A stretch of 64,000 bases of DNA from an uncultured Dechloromonas sp. GTDB taxonomy: Bacteria > Pseudomonadota > Gammaproteobacteria > Burkholderiales > Rhodocyclaceae. The notes under the pieces are model-generated. The model searched no databases and was not told the origin of the DNA. It worked only from the letters and a program-made list of their open reading frames with translations. Positions within the stretch are counted from its first letter, which is position 1; every line of letters starts with the position of its first letter. The stretch is from NCBI RefSeq assembly GCF_945957265.1, contig NZ_CAMFKO010000009.1, forward strand, positions 45,868 to 109,867. The letters run 5' to 3'. Shown here in pieces: positions 33,239-41,695 of this stretch. Position numbers and translations under genes: made by a program.

Positions 33239-36200
33239 GCCTTTTCCTCCTCGTTGTTTTCGAGGTGCGAAGGGTCGATCTGCTTGCCGCGCTCCAGCCA
33301 CTTGAAGAAAAGCGGGATGAACAGCGTGGCGATGAAGGTGGCGGCGAGCATGCCGCCGAAGACGCCGGTGCCCATCGACTGGCGGGCCGCAGCGCCGGCG
33401 CCGGTGGCCTTGACCAGCGGGAAGACGCCGAGCACGAAGGCCAGCGAGGTCATGATGATCGGCCGCAGGCGCAGGCGGGCGGCTTCGACGGCAGCTTGCG
33501 CCGCAGTCATGCCCTCGGCGTACTTCTGGGCGGCGAACTCGACGATCAGGATAGCGTTTTTCGACGCCAGCCCGATCAGCACGACGAGGCCGATCTGGAA
33601 GTAGATGTCATTCGGCATGCCGCGCAGCCATATCGCGGTCAGCGCACCCATCAGGGCGAAGGGCACGGCCATCACGACGGCGACGGGCAGCGACCACTTC
33701 TCGTACTGGGCCGCGAGGATCAGGAAGACCATGACGATGGCGAAGCCGAAGGCCTGCAGCGACGAGCCGGAACTGCGCTTTTCCTGGAAGGCCTGGCCGG
33801 TCCACGCGATGCCGTAGCCGTCGGGCAGGGTCGCGGCGGCGACTTCCTCGACGATCTTGATCGCGTCGCCCGAGCTGACGCCCGGCTTCGAGTCGCCCAT
33901 CACCTTGGCGGCGATGAAGCCGTTGAAGCGCTCGACCTGTTCCGGACCGACGACGTTCCGGACCTTGCTCACCGCCGACAGCGGGATCATGGCGTTGCTC
34001 GTCGCGCTGCGCACATAAACCTTGCCGATGTCGTCCGCCTTCATGCGGTAGTTGGCCTCGGCCTGCAACTGCACGCGATAGACGCGGCCGGCCTTGTTGA
34101 AGTCATTGACGTAGAGGGCGCCCATCGTGCTTTGCAGCGTCGAGTAGATGTCGGCTACGGGAATGCCCAGGGCCAGCGCCTTCTGCTCGTCGACCTCGAC
34201 GTACAGTTGCGGCACGGTCGGACGGAAGAAGGTCGACACGCGGGTGAATTCCGGATGCTTCTGCAACTCGGCCATGAAGGCCTGGGTGACCTCGTTCAGC
34301 TTGCGCGCATCCCCGTCCACGCGGTTCTGGACATACACTTCGAAACCGCCGGCGGTGCCCAGGCCCATGATCGGGGGCGGGTTGAAGACCAGGCCCATGC
34401 CGTCCGGCTGCATCATGCCGAAGCCCATGAACTTGCCGGCCAGGTCCTGCGCCTTGCCCTGCCGCTCGGACCAGTCCTTGAGCGGGATGAACATGGTGCC
34501 GGCGTTCGGCTTGTTGCCGCCGCCGATCAGGTCGAAGCCGGAGACGATGAAGGTGTGCTTCACCGCCTCGTCCTTGGCGATCATCTGGCGCATGCCTTCG
34601 CCGGTCTTCTCGGTGCGCTTCAGCGTGGCACCGTCCGGCAGCATCAGCGCCGAGATCAGGTAGCCCTGGTCCTCGGCCGGCACGAAACTGCCCGGGATGA
34701 CGCGGAAGAAGAGGGCGGTGCCGCCGATGATCACGGCGAACACCAGGGCGCCGACGATGCCGTGCTTGAGGGTGAAGCCGACAGCCCTGGTGTAGCCTTC
34801 GGTCAGGCGCTCGAAGGCCCGGTTGAACGGGGCGAACAGCTTGTTCTCGGTGTGCTGGGCCTTGAGCAGCAGGGCGCACAGGGCCGGCGTCAGGGTCAGC
34901 GCGACGACGCCGGAGAGCACCACGGCCACCGCCACGGTGACGGCGAACTGCTTGTACAGCTGGCCGGCGATGCCGCCGAGGAAGGCGACCGGCACGAACA
35001 CCGCGCACAGCACCAGCACGATGGCGATCAGCGCGCCGGTGACCTGGTGCATGGCCTTGATCGCCGCCTGCTTGGGCGGGAGTTTCTCTTCGGCCATCAG
35101 GCGTTCGACGTTTTCCAGCACGACGATGGCGTCGTCAACCACGATACCGATGGCCAGCACCATGGCGAACAGGGTCAGCGTATTGATCGAGAAGCCGAAC
35201 AGCCACAGGCCGGCGAAGGTGCCGATCAGCGAGATCGGCACGGCGACCATCGGGATCAGCGTGGCGCGCCAGCTCTGCAGGAAGATGAAGACCACGGCCA
35301 GCACCAGGATCATGGCCTCGATCAGGGTATGCACGACTTCCTTGATCGAAGCCGACACGAACAGGGTGGTGTCGAACGGAATGACGTAATCCATCGCCTC
35401 CGGGAACTTGCCCTTGAGCTCGGCCATCTTGGCCTTGACCGCATTGGACACTTCCAGCGCATTGGCGCCGGTCTGCAGGAAGACGCCCATGGCGATGGTC
35501 GGCTGGCCGTCCAGCGTCACGCGCTGGTCGTAGCTGTAGGCGCCGAGCTCGATGCGGGCGATGTCCTTGAGGCGCAGCAGGCCGCCCGGGCCGCTGGCGC
35601 GAATGACGATGTTGCCGAATTCCTCCTCGCTTAGCAGGCGCCCCTTGGCGGTCACCGTGTAGACCAGTTGCTGGTCGTTCGGCGCCGGCTCCTGGCCGAT
35701 CTTGCCGGCCGCGTTCTGGGCGTTCTGGGCGCTGATGGCGGCGGCAATTTCAGTCGAGGTCAGGCCAAGCTGGGCCATGCGGTCAGGCTTCAGCCAGACG
35801 CGCATCGAATAGTCCTGGGCACCGAAAATGGTCACGTCGCCGACGCCCTTGACCCGCTTGAGTTCATCGACGATGTTCAGGCTGGCGTAGTTGGAGAGAT
35901 ATAGCGTGTTGTACCTGCCGCCCTCCGACTTCAGCGCGACGACCTGCAGGATGTCGTTGGAGCGCTTCTGGACGATCACGCCATTGCGCCGCACGGCTTC
36001 CGGCAGGCGCGGCTCGGCCGCCTTGACGCGGTTGTTGACGTTCACCGCGGCCATGTCGACGTTGGTGCCGACCTCGAAGGTGGCGGTGATGGTCACCGAA
36101 CCGTTGGCGCTGGCCGAGGAGGTGAAATACACCATGTTCTCGACCCCGTTGAGCTGCTCCTCGATCGGCGCGGCGACGGTCTTGGCCAGGGTTTCGGCCG

Positions 36201-36357
36201 AGGCGCCCGGGTAGGTGGCGGTGATCAGCACGGTCGGCGGGGCGATCTGCGGGTATTGCGCGACGGGCAATACCTGCGAGGCGACCAGCCCGGCAATGAC
36301 GATGATGATCGAGATGACCGACGCGAAGATCGGCCGGTTGATAAAGAATTTAGCCAT
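33235..36357 (-). CDS. RND multidrug efflux permease (AcrB/MexB type, HAE1)
   Basis: Proton-driven inner-membrane drug pump of 1040 residues. N-terminus MAKFFINRPIFASVISIIIVIAGLVA, the family landmark GISFL-equivalent region, and the helix-4 motif AIGIVVDDAIVVLENVERLM with the two adjacent Asp residues for proton relay. The C-terminal half repeats the pattern (LVVLIGLASKNAILIVEFA), ending GVFGGMLAATFIATLFIPLFFKWLERG. It matches AcrB length. With the adaptor and the outer-membrane lipoprotein it forms a full AcrAB-OprM-like pump, controlled by the divergent AcrR-like gene. Confidence 0.96.
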   Translation of the reverse strand: MAKFFINRPIFASVISIIIVIAGLVASQVLPVAQYPQIAPPTVLITATYPGASAETLAKTVAAPIEEQLNGVENMVYFTSSASANGSVTITATFEVGTNVDMAAVNVNNRVKAAEPRLPEAVRRNGVIVQKRSNDILQVVALKSEGGRYNTLYLSNYASLNIVDELKRVKGVGDVTIFGAQDYSMRVWLKPDRMAQLGLTSTEIAAAISAQNAQNAAGKIGQEPAPNDQQLVYTVTAKGRLLSEEEFGNIVIRASGPGGLLRLKDIARIELGAYSYDQRVTLDGQPTIAMGVFLQTGANALEVSNAVKAKMAELKGKFPEAMDYVIPFDTTLFVSASIKEVVHTLIEAMILVLAVVFIFLQSWRATLIPMVAVPISLIGTFAGLWLFGFSINTLTLFAMVLAIGIVVDDAIVVLENVERLMAEEKLPPKQAAIKAMHQVTGALIAIVLVLCAVFVPVAFLGGIAGQLYKQFAVTVAVAVVLSGVVALTLTPALCALLLKAQHTENKLFAPFNRAFERLTEGYTRAVGFTLKHGIVGALVFAVIIGGTALFFRVIPGSFVPAEDQGYLISALMLPDGATLKRTEKTGEGMRQMIAKDEAVKHTFIVSGFDLIGGGNKPNAGTMFIPLKDWSERQGKAQDLAGKFMGFGMMQPDGMGLVFNPPPIMGLGTAGGFEVYVQNRVDGDARKLNEVTQAFMAELQKHPEFTRVSTFFRPTVPQLYVEVDEQKALALGIPVADIYSTLQSTMGALYVNDFNKAGRVYRVQLQAEANYRMKADDIGKVYVRSATSNAMIPLSAVSKVRNVVGPEQVERFNGFIAAKVMGDSKPGVSSGDAIKIVEEVAAATLPDGYGIAWTGQAFQEKRSSGSSLQAFGFAIVMVFLILAAQYEKWSLPVAVVMAVPFALMGALTAIWLRGMPNDIYFQIGLVVLIGLASKNAILIVEFAAQKYAEGMTAAQAAVEAARLRLRPIIMTSLAFVLGVFPLVKATGAGAAARQSMGTGVFGGMLAATFIATLFIPLFFKWLERGKQIDPSHLENNEEEKA

Positions 36358-36366
36358 GGCGATTCC

Positions 36367-37500
36367 TTATTGCTTGGCCGGGGCGCCAGCCGCCATGCCC
36401 GCCGGCGCATCGTTCGGCCCCTTGGGCGCGACCGGCGCGCCGGGACGGAGCTTGATCAGGTTGTCCACGATCACCTTGTCGCCGGCATTGAGGCCGCCGA
36501 GGATGACCCAGTCCTTGCCATACCATTCGCCGGCCTTGACCGGGCGCGGCGCGACCTTGTCCTCGGGGCCGGCGGTCATCACCAGCGTGCCCTGCTCGGT
36601 CTGCATCACCGCCGATTGCGGCACCAGGAAGACACCGTCGCGCTCGCCGGTCAGGATGCGGACGCGGACGAACTGGCCGGGCAGCAGCTGGCCGCCGGCA
36701 TTATCGAATTCGGCGCGCAACTGCTGCGTGCCCAGCGTGGTGTCGATATTGGTGGCGAGGAAATTCAGCTTGCCGCGCTTTTCGTAGGTCTGCCCGTTCG
36801 GCATGACCAGTTCGACGCCCTTGATGTCCTTTTGCGTCATGCGCCCGTTGGGGAACTTGGCCAGGTCGCTTTCGCCGAGGCTGAAGCGCACCCAGATCGG
36901 GTTGGTCTGGTAGATCGAGGTGAGCAGGCTGTCGGCGGTTGAAATCAGGTTGCCGTCCGACTTGATGGCGCGGCCGGTGGTACCGGCCACCGGGGCGGTG
37001 ACGGTGGTCCATGACAGGTTCAGTTCGGCCTGGCGCAGCGCGGCCTGGGCCATCGCATTGGCCGACACGGCATCGTCGTAGTCCTTCTGGGCGATGGCTT
37101 TTGCTTCGGCCAGGCCCTTCAGGCGACCGGCTTCGCGCGCCGTCTGCTCGGCCTTGGCCTTGGCTTCGGCCAGTGCGATCTCATAGGGCGCACGGTCGAT
37201 CTGGAACAGCGGTTGCCCAGCCTTGACGGTATCGCCTTCCTGATACAGGCGCTTGACCAGGATGCCGCCGACCCGGGCGCGCACCTCGGTTTCGCGGGCG
37301 CCTTCGGTTTGCGCCATGATTTCGATGCTGGTCGGCACTTTCTGCGGCTGCATCTCGATCACGGTGACCGGCATCGGTCCCTGCTTCGGCGGGCCGCCCG
37401 CCTGCTTGTCGCCGGAGCATCCGGCTGCGCCAAAGGCGCCGATCAACGCCGAAACAATGAAAGGCAGCGCCTTGCGCTGAAAAATAGCGGTCGGGTTCAC
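36367..37500 (-). CDS. RND efflux periplasmic adaptor (AcrA/MexA type)
   Basis: Membrane-fusion lipoprotein of 377 residues that joins pump and channel. Signal peptide with lipobox ALIGAFGAAGCSGD. The lipoyl/hairpin pattern is present: VEIRARVGG-like EVRARVGGILVKRLYQEGDTVKAGQPLFQIDRAPYE, a helical hairpin (AEAKAKAEQTAREAGRLKGLAEAKAIAQKDYDDAV), then the beta-barrel region with LPGQFVRVRI. It begins the operon and lies 9 bases before the permease. Its promoter region carries the AcrR-type operator. Confidence 0.94.
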   Translation of the reverse strand: MNPTAIFQRKALPFIVSALIGAFGAAGCSGDKQAGGPPKQGPMPVTVIEMQPQKVPTSIEIMAQTEGARETEVRARVGGILVKRLYQEGDTVKAGQPLFQIDRAPYEIALAEAKAKAEQTAREAGRLKGLAEAKAIAQKDYDDAVSANAMAQAALRQAELNLSWTTVTAPVAGTTGRAIKSDGNLISTADSLLTSIYQTNPIWVRFSLGESDLAKFPNGRMTQKDIKGVELVMPNGQTYEKRGKLNFLATNIDTTLGTQQLRAEFDNAGGQLLPGQFVRVRILTGERDGVFLVPQSAVMQTEQGTLVMTAGPEDKVAPRPVKAGEWYGKDWVILGGLNAGDKVIVDNLIKLRPGAPVAPKGPNDAPAGMAAGAPAKQ

Positions 37501-37533
37501 GTGGATTCTCCTTGATTATTTTCGCTGCGATGA

Positions 37534-37560
37534 TTATAAACATTCATGAATGTATGTAAA
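37534..37560. promoter_or_regulatory. AcrR-type operator
   Basis: Contains the perfect 14-bp palindrome ACATTCATGAATGT (37540-37553) in an AT-rich flank with further half-symmetry (TGTAAA on the right). It closely resembles the enteric AcrR site, an ACATAC/GTATGT-flanked palindrome. It is located between the divergent adaptor and TetR-family genes, suited to repress both. Confidence 0.8.
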
Positions 37561-37626
37561 TAATTTTTTGTGTAAAATTGCACTGTCAGATGTAACTGAC
37601 GGTAAATGGTTCGCCGGAGAAAGATC

Positions 37627-38253
37627 GTGGTCAGAAAGACAAAGGAAGAAGCGGAGCAGACGCGCAAGGAGATCATCCATGCGGCGCGCCGGGTATTCCA
37701 TGAATGCGGCGTCAGTCGTTCGACGCTGGAAAAGATAGCCAAGGCGGCAGGGGTGACGCGTGGCGCGGTGTATTGGCATTTCCAGGACAAGGCGGAATTG
37801 TTCTTCGCCATGCGCGAGGACGTCTTCGCCCCGCTGGTCGAGCGCACCGATGCCTATCTGCTGTCGGAGTGCTTCGACAATCCGCTGGATGCGATCGAAG
37901 CGTCGATTAGCGAGTTCTTCAGGGTGCTCGAGGACAGTTCGGTGGTACGCGAAGTCTTCGAGATCATGATTTCGCGTTGCGAATACGTTGGTGAATTCAC
38001 GTCGGTGGAGGAGGAGATCGGCCGCCCGGCACAGGATTTCCTGGCCAAGATCGAGCGGGTTTACCGGCAGGCGGCGGAGCGGGGCACCTTGCGTCCGGGG
38101 ATCGATCCGCTCGATGCGGCACGCGATACCTGGGCTTTTACCAGCGGCTTGCTGCACTTGTTGCTGAGTTGCCAGCGCGCTTCCGATCTTTCCCAGAAAG
38201 TGTCGGCCATGATCCGCGTGCATATGGCGATGCGGCGCATCGCCCCTGCCTGA
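37627..38253 (+). CDS. TetR/AcrR-family repressor of the efflux operon
   Basis: A 208-residue regulator. DNA-binding helix-turn-helix KEIIHAARRVFHECGVSRSTLEKIAKAAGVTRGAVYWHFQDKAELF at the N-terminus, with an AcrR-like ligand domain after it (residues 70-200). The sequence start VRKTKEEAEQTRKE matches AcrR proteins (MARKTKEEA). The preferred start is GTG 37627, which has GGAGA 7 bases upstream; the track start at 37606 is upstream of that site. It is divergent from the pump genes and should repress them until a drug binds. Confidence 0.92.
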   Translation: MVRKTKEEAEQTRKEIIHAARRVFHECGVSRSTLEKIAKAAGVTRGAVYWHFQDKAELFFAMREDVFAPLVERTDAYLLSECFDNPLDAIEASISEFFRVLEDSSVVREVFEIMISRCEYVGEFTSVEEEIGRPAQDFLAKIERVYRQAAERGTLRPGIDPLDAARDTWAFTSGLLHLLLSCQRASDLSQKVSAMIRVHMAMRRIAPA

Positions 38254-38268
38254 GCGCCGAGTTTCTTC

Positions 38269-39249
38269 CTAGTTGCCGGGCGGCGCGAAAGCGCCTGCGG
38301 CGTACGGCGTAAACCCGAGGCCGGGGCTGGCGGGGAGCTGCATCCTGCCCTTGCAAACCGGGTAGGGGGTTCCGCTGTCGGCGGCAAACCAGACGGCGGT
38401 GCTCAGCCCGTGTACGCTTTCCGGGGCGACGGCGGCGGCCAGTTGGGCGCAGGCGGCGAGGCCGCAGGCGCTTTCCAGGGCGGACGTGACGATCGTTTCG
38501 ATGCCCGCGGACCGGGCACGCAGCGCCAGTTCGACGCTGCCCAGCAGCCCGCCGTGCCGTGCGGGTTTGACGACCAGGCGGCGGACGAACGGATGGCGAA
38601 AGAAATCGTCGTCGATCAGTTGTATCGATTCGTCGAGCGCGATGGGCCAGGGCGCCATCGATTGCAGGCGTCCGAGCGCCGCCCGCCCGGGGTCGGCCAG
38701 CGGCTCCTCCAGGCCTTCGATGGGCAGGTCGGCGCAGCCCGATACGAAAGCCTGCGCGTCGGCGAGAGGCCATGCGCCGTTGGCGTCGAGTCGCCATGCG
38801 ATATCCGGCGGGGAGACAGCGGCCAGTTGATGCAGTCGGGCGATTTCCTCGGCCACCGGCTTGACGCCGACCTTGAGTTTGACGACCGCATAGCCTTGCG
38901 CCGCTGCCATCGCGAGCAGGACCGGCGTGTTGTCCGACAAGGCCCCGAGATTGTCGTTGACGGCCAGGCTGGCGACCGGCGCATCGCCGCACAACCATTG
39001 ATGCAGGGGCTGGCCGGCATGCCGGGCGACGAGATCGAGGTGGGCGGTTTCTTCGGCGAAGGCGTCGGCCGCCGAGGCGGAAATGCCGAACTCGGGCAGC
39101 GGAGCCGAATCGCCCCAGCCGCACCGGCCGTCGCTCGTTCGCAGCCGCAACAGGCGGCCCCTGCGCTCGGTGATTTCGCCACGGCTGGTCAGCCACGGGC
39201 GCTTCAAGGGCAGCGCGTAGGGCAACCAGTCGGCGGCAACGATCCTCAC
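38269..39249 (-). CDS. menC: o-Succinylbenzoate synthase-like enolase-superfamily enzyme
   Basis: A 326-residue enolase-superfamily protein. Catalytic lysines are in VVKLKVG, the metal ligands in [14 protein letters not shown] and IALDES, and a lysine in [11 protein letters not shown]. These fit MenC, which dehydrates SHCHC to o-succinylbenzoate in menaquinone synthesis. The GTG start at 39249 overlaps the menB stop by 3 bases, so the two are coupled; the longer track ORF runs out of frame into menB. No other men genes are in the window. A dipeptide epimerase-like activity is the alternative. Confidence 0.82.
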   Translation of the reverse strand: MRIVAADWLPYALPLKRPWLTSRGEITERRGRLLRLRTSDGRCGWGDSAPLPEFGISASAADAFAEETAHLDLVARHAGQPLHQWLCGDAPVASLAVNDNLGALSDNTPVLLAMAAAQGYAVVKLKVGVKPVAEEIARLHQLAAVSPPDIAWRLDANGAWPLADAQAFVSGCADLPIEGLEEPLADPGRAALGRLQSMAPWPIALDESIQLIDDDFFRHPFVRRLVVKPARHGGLLGSVELALRARSAGIETIVTSALESACGLAACAQLAAAVAPESVHGLSTAVWFAADSGTPYPVCKGRMQLPASPGLGFTPYAAGAFAPPGN

Positions 39250-40070
39250 GGGCGCTTGCGATACTTGCCGAAGTCGGGGGGGCGGCGTTCGAGCCAGGCG
39301 TTGCGGCCCTCCTGGCCTTCGTCGCTCATGTAGAACAGTCCGGTGGCGTTGCCGGCGAGTTCCTGGATGCCGGCCAGGCCGTCGGTGTCGGCGTTGAAGC
39401 CGGCCTTGATCATGCGCAGCGCCATGGGCGACAGTTTCAGCATGTCGCGGCACCAGCTCACCGTTTCCTCTTCCAGCCTGTCGACTGGTACGACGGCATT
39501 GACCAGTCCCCAGTCGAGCGCCGTGGCGGCATCGTACTGACGGCAGAGCAGCCAGATTTCCTTGGCCCGTTTCATGCCGATGGTGCGCGCCATCAGCCCG
39601 GCGCCGAGGCCGGCGTCGAAGCTGCCGACGCGCGGCCCGGTCTGGCCGAAGCGGGCATTGTCGGCGGCGATCGAGAGGTCGCAGACCAGGTGCAGGACAT
39701 GACCGCCGCCGATGGCGAAGCCGGCAACCATGGCGACCACCGGCTTGGGCAGGCGACGAATCTGCATCTGCAGGTCGAGGACGTTGAGGTGCGGGGTGCC
39801 GCCTTCGTCGATGTAGCCTTCCTCGCCGCGCACCTTCTGGTCGCCGCCGGAGCAGAAGGCTTCGCTGCCGGCGCCGGTCAGGATGATGGCGCCGATGGCG
39901 TTGTCGTGGTGGGCGCGGTGGAAGGCGTCGATCAGCTGCTTGACGGTTTCCGGGCGAAAGGCATTGCGTCGCTCGGGCCGGTTGATGGAAATCTTGGCGA
40001 TCCCCTCGGCGGTTTCGTAAAGAATGTCGGAGTAGGCGTGGGCGCTTTGCCAGCGGATGCTTGTCGTCAT
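39246..40070 (-). CDS. menB: 1,4-Dihydroxy-2-naphthoyl-CoA synthase
   Basis: Crotonase-fold enzyme that closes the second ring of menaquinone from o-succinylbenzoyl-CoA. A 274-residue protein with the MenB-specific features [60 protein letters not shown] and the C-terminal [21 protein letters not shown]. The start ATG at 40070 ([13 protein letters not shown]) is well inside the longer track ORF. It is followed at once by menC. Presence of menaquinone genes in a ubiquinone-using lineage points to anaerobic respiration. Confidence 0.92.
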   Translation of the reverse strand: MTTSIRWQSAHAYSDILYETAEGIAKISINRPERRNAFRPETVKQLIDAFHRAHHDNAIGAIILTGAGSEAFCSGGDQKVRGEEGYIDEGGTPHLNVLDLQMQIRRLPKPVVAMVAGFAIGGGHVLHLVCDLSIAADNARFGQTGPRVGSFDAGLGAGLMARTIGMKRAKEIWLLCRQYDAATALDWGLVNAVVPVDRLEEETVSWCRDMLKLSPMALRMIKAGFNADTDGLAGIQELAGNATGLFYMSDEGQEGRNAWLERRPPDFGKYRKRP

Positions 40071-40201
40071 GATTCGGCTAGTGGTTGCGATGAGCCGAAG
40101 TATAGCGTCGGCAGGCAGTTGCCGATTTGATGTGCCGCGTGGGAATCGGCGCGGGAGAGCGTGCCGGCCGAAGGCCTGGCGCGCTTTCCCGGCGGTGTGG
40201 C

Positions 40202-40684
40202 TCAGCGGAAGAAGCGGCCGAGCAAACCCGAAATGAAACCGGCGCGCGCTTCTGCCTTGGGTACCGCGACTTCGTGGTGCGCCGCTTCGGGGCCGACCAT
40301 TTGCTTCACCGAATCGGCATAGTCCCGGTCTTCGTTGGCAATGTGGTTGAGCAGCCACTTGGCCAGCATGGAGTGCAGTTCGTCGGCGATATCCTCGCCC
40401 TTGGCGGCGCGCATCGTGAAGTCGGTGACCCGCTTGATGAACAGTTCGTGGACTTTCTTGTGCGGCTTGATGAACTTGTAGCCGGCTTCTTCCATCATCG
40501 ACTCTTCGAAACCGAAGTGGGATTGCGTGTAGTCGATCAGTTGCTCGATGACATCGGTGACCATGGCCTTGTCGCCCTTGGCCTTGGCGATTTCCAGGTC
40601 GTTGATGTAATCGACGATGCGTCGGTGCTGGGAATCGATGACGTCGATCCCGGTGTCCAGCTTGCTTTCCCAAATGATGGGCAT
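40202..40684 (-). CDS. Bacteriohemerythrin
   Basis: Oxygen-binding di-iron protein of 160 residues. The iron ligands are in place: His in [15 protein letters not shown], His and Glu in HFGFEESMM, two His in [11 protein letters not shown], and His/Asp in [15 protein letters not shown]-terminal extension of about 30 residues ends in an amphipathic [12 protein letters not shown]. The ATG at 40684 has GGGAGAA upstream. Rhodocyclales and methanotrophs use such proteins to deliver or sense oxygen. An FNR-like box lies about 160 bases upstream. Confidence 0.95.
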   Translation of the reverse strand: MPIIWESKLDTGIDVIDSQHRRIVDYINDLEIAKAKGDKAMVTDVIEQLIDYTQSHFGFEESMMEEAGYKFIKPHKKVHELFIKRVTDFTMRAAKGEDIADELHSMLAKWLLNHIANEDRDYADSVKQMVGPEAAHHEVAVPKAEARAGFISGLLGRFFR

Positions 40685-40842
40685 GTCGGTTCTCCCGTAG
40701 TCACAATTCTGGTGCCCTTGGTACCTTGCGAAGGGCTGTTTTCTGGTGAGCCAACAGTGAAGCGACGGCCTGGTGCGATGTGCTCTGAAACGATGTTGGC
40801 GAAATTGTGGCAACACTTTCCGCTATTTCCAGGGGTGTATTA

Positions 40843-40856
40843 TTGATTTGGGTCAA
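40843..40856. promoter_or_regulatory. FNR/Anr-like box
   Basis: TTGAT-TTGG-GTCAA matches the FNR/Anr consensus TTGAT-N4-ATCAA at nine of ten half-site positions. It lies in the 308-base gap between the divergent bacteriohemerythrin and PilZ genes. No other gene is in this gap. Oxygen control of the hemerythrin is the obvious reading, but the box could serve either gene. Confidence 0.65.
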
Positions 40857-40992
40857 TTTTTGGCCAGTTCGCCGGTGGCCCCGGGGGCTTGGATATGCCT
40901 TTGAAATATTTGGGGATTTGATTGCCCGACCGGCTTGCCCCGGTTTTCCGGAGCACGGCACGACTGTACGTTGCGGCGCTGCTCGTGTGAGA

Positions 40993-41373
40993 ATGCAGTT
41001 TCGCCAGTTCGATTGGAATGCCACCGTGAAAGAACGTCGCCGCTCTCCCCGCGTTCGCCTGCTGGGAGAAATTCACCTCAGCCTGGGCGGGAAAAACCTC
41101 CGGCTGCCGGCCTCGGATATTTCGGTATCCGGCGTCGGGGTGCTGATCGAGGAGCGCGTTCTGGGGGCCAAGCCCAGCGGCGAGGTGGGCGTGTGCCGCA
41201 TCGAGTCGCCGGATTTGGGCGGCGTCATCGAGGCCTACGTCAGCGTGATGCGGATACGCCGCGTCGGGAGCCTGCGCCTGGTGGGTTTGCGTTTCGAGTC
41301 GATCAGCGACGAGGAACTCGAGCTGATCAGCGAATACAAGCGGAAGTGCCGGCTTGCGCCGGCAACTTCCTGA
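40993..41373 (+). CDS. PilZ-domain c-di-GMP-binding protein
   Basis: A 126-residue protein consisting mainly of a PilZ domain. The c-di-GMP site is seen as the arginine cluster KERRRSPRVRL near the start (RxxxR) and DISVSGVGV (D/NxSxxG) about 30 residues later. There is no other domain, so it acts as a small c-di-GMP receptor. ATG at 40993 is used; GTG 41026, just before KERRR, is an alternative. It is convergent with ilvN. Confidence 0.87.
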   Translation: MQFRQFDWNATVKERRRSPRVRLLGEIHLSLGGKNLRLPASDISVSGVGVLIEERVLGAKPSGEVGVCRIESPDLGGVIEAYVSVMRIRRVGSLRLVGLRFESISDEELELISEYKRKCRLAPATS

Positions 41374-41381
41374 TCGCTTCC

Positions 41382-41693
41382 TCAGCTCCGGAAAAACCCC
41401 TCCAGGTTCTGGAAGACCGCATGGTCGGCGTTGTGGCGTCGAATGCCGATCACGTCTTCGAGTTTGTCGACCTGCTTCATCATCTGCGGCAGGCGCTGGT
41501 CTTCGTTGACCAGCAACCAGATCCGGCTGCGGCTGCCGTCGCCCAGCGGCAGGCAGAGAATCCCTTCGACGTTGTAGGCGCGGCGCGAGAACAGGCCGAC
41601 GACGTGGGACATGACGCCGGGGTGGTTATTGACGTCGATTTCCAGAACGGCGCGAGACAGCGCATTTTGTTCGTGGCGGTTGATGGCATTCAT
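41382..41693 (-). CDS. ilvN: Acetolactate synthase small (regulatory) subunit
   Basis: ACT-domain regulatory subunit of 103 residues, similar in length to enteric IlvN of isozyme I rather than the longer IlvH. The ACT core VLEIDVNNHPGVMSHVVGLFSRRAYNVEGILCLPLGD is clear and binds the feedback inhibitor valine. It starts 2 bases after ilvB ends and is co-translated with it. The order ilvB-ilvN preceded by a leader-peptide attenuator is that of the ilvBN operon. Confidence 0.93.
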   Translation of the reverse strand: MNAINRHEQNALSRAVLEIDVNNHPGVMSHVVGLFSRRAYNVEGILCLPLGDGSRSRIWLLVNEDQRLPQMMKQVDKLEDVIGIRRHNADHAVFQNLEGFFRS

Positions 41694-41695
41694 GT

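Noticed and set aside
33265-35634. 789-residue ORF on the plus strand
   Set aside because: Antisense to the RND permease; His/Gln/Asp/Gly-rich with no recognisable domain.
38269-39453. 394-residue version of MenC
   Set aside because: The extra N-terminal 68 residues are Arg/His-rich out-of-frame menB sequence; the GTG at 39249 overlapping the menB stop is the natural start.
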